DNA of 28,609 nucleotides from SFWF01 sp045539095 (GTDB taxonomy: Bacteria; Bacillota; Clostridia; Oscillospirales; Acutalibacteraceae). A program made the translations under genes and the position numbers. The stretch is from positions 1-28,609 of the forward strand of contig JAZQER010000024.1 of NCBI GenBank assembly GCA_045539095.1, written 5' to 3'. Below, in pieces: positions 22,193 through 28,609 of this stretch. The notes beneath the pieces are model-generated. The model was not told where the DNA came from, searched no databases, and saw only the letters and a program-made list of their open reading frames with translations. Position 1 is the first letter of the stretch; each line of letters opens with the position of its first letter.

Positions 22193-25183
22193 ATGCTTAA
22201 ACTCACTAACATTGTAAAGGAATATGCCGCGGGCGATACCAATGTTGCGGCTCTGCGCGGAGTAGATCTTGAATTTCGCGAGAGTGAATTCGTATCCATT
22301 CTAGGTCCATCGGGTTGTGGTAAGACTACCCTGCTCAATATTATAGGCGGTCTCGACCACTATACGAACGGTGATCTTTTCATAAACGGAAGATCAACTA
22401 AGGAATTTAAGGACTCGGATTGGGATACCTACCGTAACCATTCTGTCGGATTTGTTTTCCAGTCTTATAATCTTATCCCTCATCAGTCGGTGCTTTCAAA
22501 CGTTGAGCTAGCTCTCACTCTTTCGGGCGTATCTAAAGCAGAACGCAGAAAGAGAGCTATTGAGGCGCTCGAAAAGGTTGGACTTGCTGACCAGATACAC
22601 AAAAAGCCTAATCAGATGTCGGGCGGACAGATGCAGCGTGTTGCTATTGCGAGAGCTCTTGTAAATAATCCCCATATTCTTCTTGCCGATGAGCCTACAG
22701 GCGCGCTTGATTCCGAGACCAGCGTTCAAATAATGGAGCTCCTTAAAGAGATATCAAAGGATAAGCTCGTTATAATGGTAACCCACAATCCTGACCTTGC
22801 CGAGGAATATTCAACCAGAATAATCCGCCTTTGGGACGGTCAGATAACAGGAGACACCGATCCTTATACCGCTGAGGAAAAGGCTGAGGAGAAGCCACAA
22901 AAACCCGATAAGAAAGCCAGAAAGGCAGAGAAAAAGCCCTCTATGTCCTTCTTTACTGCTCTTTCTCTTTCTCTCAACAACCTTATGACCAAAAAGGCAA
23001 GAACTATCCTTACCTCCTTTGCGGGCAGTATCGGTATAATTGGAATCGCCCTTATTCTCGCTCTTTCAAACGGAATACAGACATATATCGACGATGTTCA
23101 GGAGGATACTCTCGCCTCGGCTCCTATCACTATCCAGGCAGAAACAGTCGATATGACCGAGCTTATCCAGAAGTTTATGGGCACTGCAGACAATAATATT
23201 GACCACCCCCTTGACAAGGTATATTCCAGCCCTGTTTTAAACGAGCTTCTCAACACTATGGTAAATGCCGAAGTCTCGGTAAACAACCTTAAGGATTTTA
23301 AGACATACCTTGAATCAAACCCTAATGGCATAGACGAGTTTATTAGTGCCATTGATTATTCATATGCTTTTGATTTCAATGTTTATGTTAAGGACTCCGA
23401 CGGAAATATTGTAGAATCTGATGCTATGAAGCTTATGCAGGAGTCTATTGGTATTAATATGGACATGGGCGCTATGACCGGAATGGGTAATATGGGCTCT
23501 ATGGGCGGCATGGGCATGAATCAGATAATGATCTATGAACAGATGCTTGCAGGCAAGAACGGCGAGATCATAAACGATGTCGTTCTCTCTCAGTATGATG
23601 TTATCCACGGAAGCTGGCCGAACGATTACAACGAGGTCGTGCTTGTCGTAAACGAAAACAACGAGATAAGCGACGTTGCTTTACTTGCGCTCGGTCTTAC
23701 CACTCTTGAAGATGCAAAAAACATCTGGCAGGATGTAAATAACGGCGAAGAAGTTGACACCGAAGTAAAGAGCTGGACTTATGATGAAATCTGCGATATG
23801 ACCTTCCGTCTTATTCCCTCCTGTAACTTCTACCGCAAGGACGCTGTAAACGGCACTTATGTTGACCGCCGCGAGTCTGCATCTGAGCTCAGCCTTATGT
23901 ATGAAAGCGGAATAGAGATGAAGGTAAGCGGTATTATCCGTCCGAAAGAGGACGCTACTGCTGATATGCTTCAGGGCTCTATCGCTTATACCAAATCTCT
24001 CACCGACTATGTTATAAAATACACTGCCGAAAGCGATATCGTAAAGGACCAGCTTGCAAATCCCGATGTCGATGTTATTACGGGACTCCCCTTCAAGACA
24101 GAAAGCTATGTTGAGCCTGATGACGAAACTAAGGTCGCCGACTTTAAAGAATATATCGCAGGTCTCAATGATATGCAGAAAGCGGAGCTTTATAAGGCTA
24201 TCGTTTCAACTCCTACCGAAAGCGAGATAAAGGCACAGATAGAAGCCACAATTGCAATGCCGCGCGAACAGCTTGTTGCACAGATAGTCGCTATGTATTC
24301 TGCCGAGTCGGGCTCCTCTGACTCGACTATGTCAGCAGATGAGATCAAAGCAGAGATTTCAGCGCTGAATGATGATGAACTCAAGGAGCTTATCACCGCT
24401 ATGCTGCCCGACGCGCTTCGTGAGATGCAGGCGGCAACCGCAGCCCAGCAGCTTGCAGCTCTGACTCAGGATCAGCTAAGTTATGCACTGGTAGGACTTA
24501 TGCAACAGACTCCCCCCGAAAAGATGGTTGAGTATTATGGTCTTCATATGCCTGCTACCGTTTCAGAATCCACCTATAAGGATAATCTGAGAACGCTCGG
24601 AAGCGTATCTCTCGATTCACCCTCCACCATAAACATCTACGCCGCCACCTTTGAGGCAAAGGATATGATAGCCGATGAGATCGCAAACTACAACTCAAAG
24701 GTATCCGAGGATGATCAGATAAGCTACACCGACTATATGGCGCTTCTTATGTCATCGGTCGCAACTATAATAAATGTAATTTCATATGTGCTTATTGCCT
24801 TCGTTGCAATTTCGCTCGTTGTATCCTCAATAATGATAGGTATCATCACCTATATTTCAGTACTTGAGCGCACCAAGGAGATAGGTATTCTCCGTGCTAT
24901 TGGCGCTTCGAAGAAGGATATTTCGAGAGTCTTCAACGCAGAGGCTCTCACTATCGGCTTTGCTTCGGGTATGTTTGGTATACTCTTCACGGTACTCTTC
25001 TGCATCCCCGTAAACGCTATTATTCAAGGTCTCTCGGGAATTTCTAATATCGCGGCTGTTCTGCCTCCTGTGGCAGCTGTCATACTTGTACTGATAAGTA
25101 TGCTACTGACCTTTATTGCCGGACTGTTACCCTCCGGTATAGCGGCTAAGAAGGACCCGGTCGAGGCTCTCAGGAGTGAATGA
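22193..25183 (+). CDS. MacB-type ABC transporter, fused ATPase and FtsX-like permease
   Basis: A 996-residue single-chain ABC exporter. Residues 1-220 are the ATPase: Walker A GPSGCGKTT (38-46), Q-loop at Q90, signature MSGGQ (142-146), Walker B ILLADEPTG (162-170) and H198. A charged linker (225-250) leads to a first membrane helix (about 274-296), a very large extracytoplasmic region (about 300-855) and three C-terminal helices of the FtsX type, with the cytoplasmic ERTKEIGILRAIGASKKD motif between them. MacB-like pumps use ATP to drive periplasm-side mechanical work, often moving peptides or lipoproteins; the substrate is unknown. The outer domain has a Met-rich stretch (423-446) and long acidic helices (about 640-770). 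Confidence 0.93.
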   Translation: MLKLTNIVKEYAAGDTNVAALRGVDLEFRESEFVSILGPSGCGKTTLLNIIGGLDHYTNGDLFINGRSTKEFKDSDWDTYRNHSVGFVFQSYNLIPHQSVLSNVELALTLSGVSKAERRKRAIEALEKVGLADQIHKKPNQMSGGQMQRVAIARALVNNPHILLADEPTGALDSETSVQIMELLKEISKDKLVIMVTHNPDLAEEYSTRIIRLWDGQITGDTDPYTAEEKAEEKPQKPDKKARKAEKKPSMSFFTALSLSLNNLMTKKARTILTSFAGSIGIIGIALILALSNGIQTYIDDVQEDTLASAPITIQAETVDMTELIQKFMGTADNNIDHPLDKVYSSPVLNELLNTMVNAEVSVNNLKDFKTYLESNPNGIDEFISAIDYSYAFDFNVYVKDSDGNIVESDAMKLMQESIGINMDMGAMTGMGNMGSMGGMGMNQIMIYEQMLAGKNGEIINDVVLSQYDVIHGSWPNDYNEVVLVVNENNEISDVALLALGLTTLEDAKNIWQDVNNGEEVDTEVKSWTYDEICDMTFRLIPSCNFYRKDAVNGTYVDRRESASELSLMYESGIEMKVSGIIRPKEDATADMLQGSIAYTKSLTDYVIKYTAESDIVKDQLANPDVDVITGLPFKTESYVEPDDETKVADFKEYIAGLNDMQKAELYKAIVSTPTESEIKAQIEATIAMPREQLVAQIVAMYSAESGSSDSTMSADEIKAEISALNDDELKELITAMLPDALREMQAATAAQQLAALTQDQLSYALVGLMQQTPPEKMVEYYGLHMPATVSESTYKDNLRTLGSVSLDSPSTINIYAATFEAKDMIADEIANYNSKVSEDDQISYTDYMALLMSSVATIINVISYVLIAFVAISLVVSSIMIGIITYISVLERTKEIGILRAIGASKKDISRVFNAEALTIGFASGMFGILFTVLFCIPVNAIIQGLSGISNIAAVLPPVAAVILVLISMLLTFIAGLLPSGIAAKKDPVEALRSE

Positions 25184-25184
25184 T

Positions 25185-25598
25185 ATGGGCTTCAGACAAA
25201 AACTGATGCAATTTATGTGCGGCAGATATATAAGCTACGGTATGGATCTACTCAGTCGGATTCTTATCGTAGTCTGCATTGTGCTTGCTGTCGTCAACCT
25301 TTTTATCGGCAGCATACTTGTACAGCTTATTGAAACTGCGCTATTGTTTTACTATTTTTTCCGTCTTATGTCGAGAAATATTGCGGTAAGGCAGAAAGAA
25401 AACAATGCTATTGTAGGTTTAAAGAATAAGATAGTGCGTGCTTTCAGGCTTGAAAAGAGAAAATTCAGAGAGCGTGAAAGTCACATATATAAGACCTGTC
25501 CGCACTGCAGGGTAACGCTGAGGCTGCCAAGAAAACCGGGGCGCCACAATGTAAACTGCCCGAGATGCAGAAACAATTTTGAAGTAAATGTTAAATAA
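25185..25598 (+). CDS. Small membrane protein with C-terminal zinc ribbon
   Basis: A 137-residue protein I cannot assign to a named gene. Two close hydrophobic segments (about 20-55) are followed by a basic stretch and a C-terminal zinc ribbon with CPHC and CPRC pairs spaced about 20 residues apart, so it is probably a membrane-anchored protein with a cytosolic zinc finger. I chose the ATG at 25185, which has AGGAG 8 nt upstream; the in-frame GTG at 25176 overlaps that site. It begins 1 nt after the ABC transporter stop and ends at a strong terminator, so the two form an operon and may act together. Such proteins are frequent in Clostridia but uncharacterised. Confidence 0.75.
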   Translation: MGFRQKLMQFMCGRYISYGMDLLSRILIVVCIVLAVVNLFIGSILVQLIETALLFYYFFRLMSRNIAVRQKENNAIVGLKNKIVRAFRLEKRKFRERESHIYKTCPHCRVTLRLPRKPGRHNVNCPRCRNNFEVNVK

Positions 25599-25637
25599 AA
25601 ATTGAGGTAAGACAGCTTGTCTTACCTCAATTTTTTT
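25597..25637. terminator. Strong bidirectional terminator
   Basis: AAATTGAGGTAAGACA pairs with TGTCTTACCTCAATTT around a 3-nt loop (25615-25617), with a run of Ts after it on the plus strand and As before it that give Ts on the minus strand. It directly follows the zinc-ribbon gene stop. Confidence 0.94.
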
Positions 25638-25639
25638 AT

Positions 25640-25770
25640 TAATTAATTCCATTATCTGTGCCAAGCTATACGATATTCTACTCAAGCAAAAACACCTTCA
25701 TCCTTGCCTTCAGTAAATCATAAACTTCACGAACTGATAACTTATTAAAATATTTTGAAATAAAGCTCAT
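25640..25770 (-). pseudogene. Remnant of an ElaA-like GNAT acetyltransferase
   Basis: An ATG at 25770..25768, with AAAGG 8 nt upstream, opens a frame reading MSFISKYFNKLSVREVYDLL and on to KARMKVFLLE before a TAG at 25680..25678. This matches the first ~30 residues of ElaA-family N-acetyltransferases (LTxxELYxILKLRxxVFVVEQ). Reading through, a second TAG lies four codons on, at the place of Tyr in the usual EQN..Y; the frame then ends and the terminator begins, so the remaining ~110 residues are missing. The two stops sit where family residues Gln and Tyr are normally coded, fitting point-mutation decay. It could still make a 30-residue peptide. Confidence 0.6.
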
Positions 25771-25801
25771 AGTAAATACCTTTTATATTCGCACAAGTAA
25801 A

Positions 25802-25888
25802 GTTACCGTTTCGACATGGGTCATAAGACCAAAAGGTATATTTTTGTGCCCAAAGCGGGGGTTGTAAAGCCAAAAGGTATATTTTATG
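25802..25888 (+). repeat. Copy A of a diverged dispersed repeat
   Basis: This segment aligns without gaps to 26787-26873 at about 63% in its core, with identical blocks TGGGTC, AAAAGGT and CGGGGGTT at equal spacing. It also contains an exact internal 16-bp direct repeat, CCAAAAGGTATATTTT, at 25829-25844 and 25870-25885. It overlaps the 3' end of the minus-strand membrane-protein gene. The nature of the repeat is unknown. Confidence 0.55.
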
Positions 25889-26534
25889 TATCGTTTTTTG
25901 GGGAGATAAATCTTTTTTCTATAAAGCCTTTCGCACGACGACCCAAGTCGAACACCAAATCTTCGGACATGAATTTTGTAATCAATAAATTATCGCCTTG
26001 AATTTGTTCGAGGGAAAATTCGTCAACCTTAAAGGAATAGCACCCCAGATCATTTTCTCTGATAGAAAAGCCATGCCTTAAGTCTGCTGTAATTCGCAAT
26101 TCGTCATCAACAAGAAAAATGCAAACATCCCGATTCTTAAATCTTTTATCATTCGAATCATAACACTTTGTTACAATGCAAGGTTCTGTCCAACCGTAAT
26201 ATTCTCGCAAGAATATTATAGATTCATCAACACAATTTCTTTTCTGAATAGCCAATTTTTCCTGTGCCTTTTTATAGATCGGAGAACTTACAAATGAGCC
26301 GATCAAAACGGACACAAGAAGTGCGCCAAATCCTAACATGATCATAGCAATAACAACCAAGACAAAGAGAAAAGGATTTTTGGGCGTTGGGATTTGCACA
26401 ATTAAAAACAAACTGCCAACAAAAACTGCAATAAATACGACTAAGAATAAAAGTGTTCCTGAAAAGTTCAAAAATTTACCTTGACGGTCGCTTTTCTTTT
26501 CTTCATCGGTCAGCTCTACATCTTGATAGACCAT
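25884..26534 (-). CDS. Unrecognised two-helix membrane protein
   Basis: A 216-residue protein I do not recognise. After a charged N-terminus (about 1-25) come two hydrophobic helices (about 28-48 and 55-80), then a soluble domain (about 85-216) of mixed strands and helices with C102, C119 and C124 and no motif known to me. The topology suggests both termini inside the cell. The ATG at 26534 has only a poor ribosome site, but a 13-14-codon frame with a strong AAAGGAG ends three nt before it (TGA AAA ATG), so translation may depend on that frame. The gene is flanked on both sides by copies of the same diverged repeat, and base composition is more AT-rich than in the rnf region. Confidence 0.7.
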   Translation of the reverse strand: MVYQDVELTDEEKKSDRQGKFLNFSGTLLFLVVFIAVFVGSLFLIVQIPTPKNPFLFVLVVIAMIMLGFGALLVSVLIGSFVSSPIYKKAQEKLAIQKRNCVDESIIFLREYYGWTEPCIVTKCYDSNDKRFKNRDVCIFLVDDELRITADLRHGFSIRENDLGCYSFKVDEFSLEQIQGDNLLITKFMSEDLVFDLGRRAKGFIEKRFISPKNDT

Positions 26535-26537
26535 TTT

Positions 26538-26582
26538 TCAATCTTCTTGTTTTAATGTGTCGCATTGAAAATATCGCACCAC
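26538..26582 (-). CDS. Short upstream frame coupled to membrane protein gene
   Basis: A frame starting at tandem GTG codons (26582 or 26579), 3-6 nt after AAAGGAG (26592..26586), encodes (M)MRYFQCDTLKQED and ends TGA, three nt before the ATG of the membrane protein in the same frame. It may be a coupling leader peptide, or the true N-terminus of that protein broken by a nonsense change. Nothing like it is known to me. Confidence 0.35.
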   Translation of the reverse strand: MVRYFQCDTLKQED

Positions 26583-26632
26583 TTTCTCCTTTCTTCGATA
26601 TGTTATACTAAACTGCTGTAAACTGCATTTTC

Positions 26633-26650
26633 GAGTTTTGCTCAAAACTC
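26633..26650. repeat. Perfect 18-bp palindrome
   Basis: GAGTTTTGCTCAAAACTC has 8-bp arms and a 2-bp centre. It lies about 100 bp upstream of the membrane protein gene, in a gap (26535-26928) that holds no convincing gene, and could be an operator or part of a decayed mobile element. Confidence 0.5.
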
Positions 26651-26781
26651 ACATTTGTCCCAAAGCAAAATCAAAGCATTTTTAATTTTTGAACACCGAA
26701 TTTTTGAGTTTTTCTTTCAAAACCACTCAAAAGGCTTGATTTTGCCCGTTATAAGCCGATTTTCGGCTCATCTTCTCGTCA

Positions 26782-26897
26782 GACAAACGACACTTTCAAC
26801 GTGGGTCAAGACGACAAAAGGTCTCAAAATGGTCGAAAAACGGGGGTTTCAAGTGCAAAAAGTCTCAATACATAGGTGGAAAGTAACATTTGTCCCT
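26782..26897. repeat. Segment with imperfect inverted ends, including repeat copy B
   Basis: GACAAACGACACTTTC near 26782 and GAAAGTAACATTTGTC near 26880 are inverted copies (13 of 16 positions), bounding about 115 bp that contains 26787-26873, the second copy of the diverged repeat seen at 25802-25888. ACATTTGTCCC occurs directly repeated at 26651-26661 and 26886-26896. The layout resembles a small decayed transposable element, but no transposase or clear target duplication is seen. Confidence 0.4.
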
Positions 26898-26928
26898 GAG
26901 TTTTTAGCAGTTTTCGGAAATATATCAT

Positions 26929-27612
26929 TCAAACATAAATGATAATTTTATTTGATTTTTTCTTGCGCAAATATAGCTTTAACGGCATGCCCAACTTGAT
27001 CTTCAAGGCTTGACGAGGACAGGATTCAACACACTTCAGGCATCTAATGCACTTGCGGTTTGTTGTGCCCGATTTTATCGCTCCAAAGGAGCAACGCTCG
27101 GCGCAAAGATTACAGCCATTGCAATTTTCACTTTTCTGTATCGCAAGCCCAATCCTGCTTCTTAGTTTGGGGAAAATATCAGCTAAAGGATTTTTATAAA
27201 GTCTGGGGAGTTGTATATACGAAGGCTCTTTGACTTTTTCAACGATGGGCTTTAGTTCATCAAGGTCACAGAAAGCATCGTCATTGTCTATGTAGGAGTG
27301 TTTCGTAGGAATATACGCTCCCGCGACAATATTCTTTTGATAGTTTTTTTGAATTTCATATAGAACGTTTCCACAGCACATTTTTCCGTAGGTAGCGACA
27401 ACCGTTAGATTTTCAACCGATATGTTCTTCAAAAAACTCTTTACAATATCGGGAATGTTTTGGCAGTGTACCGGAAACACAAGAACAAGATTTTGATAAT
27501 ACTCCGCACATTTTATTTCCATATCCGCAAGCGGATACCCTAATTGATTTGCAAAGTACGTCGCGATTACCTTGCTCTGACCTGTATTTGAATAAAAAAC
27601 TACTGCGTTCAT
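26929..27612 (-). CDS. Flavodoxin-ferredoxin fusion (EFR1-like electron carrier)
   Basis: A 227-residue redox protein of the EFR1 type. Residues 1-145 form a flavodoxin-like domain with the FMN phosphate loop YSNTGQSK (7-14) and the second loop around VATYGKMCCGN (72-82). Residues 160-205 are a 2[4Fe-4S] ferredoxin: C164/C167/C170/C174 and C188/C191/C194/C198. A basic C-terminal tail follows (KKKSNK). It is likely a cytosolic electron carrier or small reductase. The start overlaps the stop of the upstream PP-loop gene by 4 bp (ATGA), so the two are made together and probably work together. It lies on the more AT-rich right side of the window; no terminator is evident after it. Confidence 0.88.
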   Translation of the reverse strand: MNAVVFYSNTGQSKVIATYFANQLGYPLADMEIKCAEYYQNLVLVFPVHCQNIPDIVKSFLKNISVENLTVVATYGKMCCGNVLYEIQKNYQKNIVAGAYIPTKHSYIDNDDAFCDLDELKPIVEKVKEPSYIQLPRLYKNPLADIFPKLRSRIGLAIQKSENCNGCNLCAERCSFGAIKSGTTNRKCIRCLKCVESCPRQALKIKLGMPLKLYLRKKKSNKIIIYV

Positions 27613-28609
27613 GATTCAAAGTACTCCCGCATGATCGCGCACTCGGTTATTTCATCAAGAGAAAAGCCAAGCAAGGCTTTTAACTCCGCCAATGCGTCCT
27701 CTCTCGACAAATTGTTGCTTCGGCTCGCAATTGCGATTTCAAGTGCGCTGAATGGGATCATCGTACTTCTCATATGATAACTCCACTCATAAACGCCACC
27801 GCATATTTCATCAAAATCCACTTGTACAAATGCGGGGATATTTCCTGTCCAAGAAGAAACACGAATGGCTCTTTTTAAAGGAATCAGAATGTTCGGAACT
27901 TCCTTGATCGCTTCGCATACGTTGTATACGAGTTGGTTGGAATAACCCGCTAAATTCTTAATTTTGCTATCGCCGTACGCAAGCTGCTTCATTGTAGCAA
28001 GGGTATGAAATTGCCCCTTTTTCAGCGATGGGTGTAGAGTTAAGATCCTACCTACGTTTAGAAAGAAATTCAGAACTTTGCTTTGTGGAAATGTGTAAGC
28101 AATTTGAGGTGCCATATGATTGAAATATAAGCCCAGAAGTTGCGCCGGCTCGTTTCCCGCAACGAAATACGGTATTTTGTTTGCAACAAGCTCGGGATAA
28201 AACAACACGTACGCAAGAGAGGGACAGGCACAGGTATTTTCGCTCAAAGAGTATAGCTTTTTATATATCTTCCTTAAATCGAGATTTGAAATTTTGCGGC
28301 TGATAAATTCAACCGAATCAAGCGATTGTTTAGCATTTTCAATGCTTTTCTTTGCGCATTCGGACATATAAGGAATTTCCCAAGTAAGCGCCAAAACACG
28401 AAGTTTTAAAACTTTGGACAAATAGTACAGTAGGTAAGTAGAATCTTTGCCACCCGTGTAAAACACAGCAACGTCAAAGCGTGATTTTTTTGATCTCGGG
28501 AATGTATTCATAATCGGAACGATGCTTTTTAGATTTTTTGTCTTTTCTGCGGATTGACAGATCGGACATCTGCCGTCAGAATCAAATTCTATCCCCGGGA
28601 TCATAAAAT
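27609..28609 (-). CDS. PP-loop ATP pyrophosphatase, sugar amidotransferase-like, 5' end outside window
   Basis: A PP-loop (adenine nucleotide alpha-hydrolase) protein of at least 331 residues. Numbering from the ATG at 28604, it has PGIEFDSDGRCPIC (3-16) with a CxxC pair, the ATP-binding FYTGGKDSTYL (48-58), C125-x-C127 in NTCACPSLAY, and FVAGNEPAQLLG. The opening closely resembles N-acetyl sugar amidotransferases (WbpG/PseA group), in which a first CxxC precedes T-x-P-G-I-x-FD-x-x-G-x-CxxC; here that first pair would lie beyond the window edge, and the frame stays open to the last base, so the ATG at 28604 is probably internal. Such enzymes adenylate a carbonyl oxygen and replace it with N or S. 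The substrate here is unknown; the downstream flavodoxin-ferredoxin is coupled by a 4-bp overlap. Confidence 0.8.
   Translation of the reverse strand, partial: FMIPGIEFDSDGRCPICQSAEKTKNLKSIVPIMNTFPRSKKSRFDVAVFYTGGKDSTYLLYYLSKVLKLRVLALTWEIPYMSECAKKSIENAKQSLDSVEFISRKISNLDLRKIYKKLYSLSENTCACPSLAYVLFYPELVANKIPYFVAGNEPAQLLGLYFNHMAPQIAYTFPQSKVLNFFLNVGRILTLHPSLKKGQFHTLATMKQLAYGDSKIKNLAGYSNQLVYNVCEAIKEVPNILIPLKRAIRVSSWTGNIPAFVQVDFDEICGGVYEWSYHMRSTMIPFSALEIAIASRSNNLSREDALAELKALLGFSLDEITECAIMREYFES

Noticed and set aside
26538..26540. UGA read as tryptophan, joining the short frame to the membrane protein
   Set aside because: UGA is used as a normal stop elsewhere in the window (rnfD, rnfE, the ABC exporter), so recoding is not supported.
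26655..26942. A 95-codon plus-strand open frame opposite the gap before the flavodoxin-ferredoxin gene
   Set aside because: It starts at a TTG with no ribosome site, has low-complexity Phe/Lys-rich composition, spans the inverted repeats and matches no known family; it is more likely a by-product of the repeat.

Overview
The window looks like a chromosomal segment of an anaerobic Bacillota, most likely a gut or rumen Clostridia of the Oscillospirales/Ruminococcaceae kind. This is inferred from the Rnf ferredoxin:NAD+ complex in Clostridia order (CDGEAB) followed by NusG_II-domain and Gx-transporter genes, the DUF1934-argS pair (ywiB-argS in Bacillus subtilis), strong AAGGAG-type ribosome sites, many ATGA/TAATG start-stop overlaps and moderate GC. 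No rRNA, tRNA, CRISPR array or intact insertion sequence was seen.

Region 1 (1-4447, minus strand) is an envelope/exopolysaccharide operon. It runs from a polyprenyl-phosphate sugar-1-phosphate transferase (first gene, TTG start) into four GT4-like glycosyltransferases, the last cut by the window edge. A perfect TTGACA-N17-TATAAT promoter drives it through a ~160-nt leader holding an 11-codon mini-ORF and two hairpins. A second perfect sigma-A promoter, with a palindrome over its -35 box, points the other way to Region 2.

Region 2 (4867-17781, plus strand) is one tightly packed run of 15 genes: rnfCDGEAB, a NusG_II-domain membrane protein, a Gx transporter/HepT-I homologue, a PLP aminotransferase, maf, trmO, a split chromate-transporter pair, and two FAD dehydrogenases (HI0933 and COG2509 families). 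RnfG is about twice normal length with two FMN-attachment motifs. RnfE carries a Cys-rich tail. The NusG_II gene has its ribosome site separated from its ATG by a 12-bp hairpin.

Region 3 (17880-22034) holds gap (plus strand, own promoter and terminator) facing a minus-strand operon murI - DUF1934 - argS, with back-to-back terminators between them. Region 4 (22129-25637) is a MacB-type ABC ATPase-permease fusion with a methionine-rich loop, then a small membrane zinc-ribbon protein and a strong terminator.

Region 5 (25637-28609) looks accessory and more AT-rich. It contains a decayed ElaA-like acetyltransferase remnant, two copies of a diverged repeat around an unrecognised membrane protein, a structured ~390-bp gap, and a translationally coupled pair: a flavodoxin-ferredoxin fusion (EFR1-like) and a PP-loop ATP pyrophosphatase resembling sugar amidotransferases, the latter running off the right edge. 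This pair is the best candidate for an undescribed small system. All functions are read from sequence motifs by eye; no database search was run.
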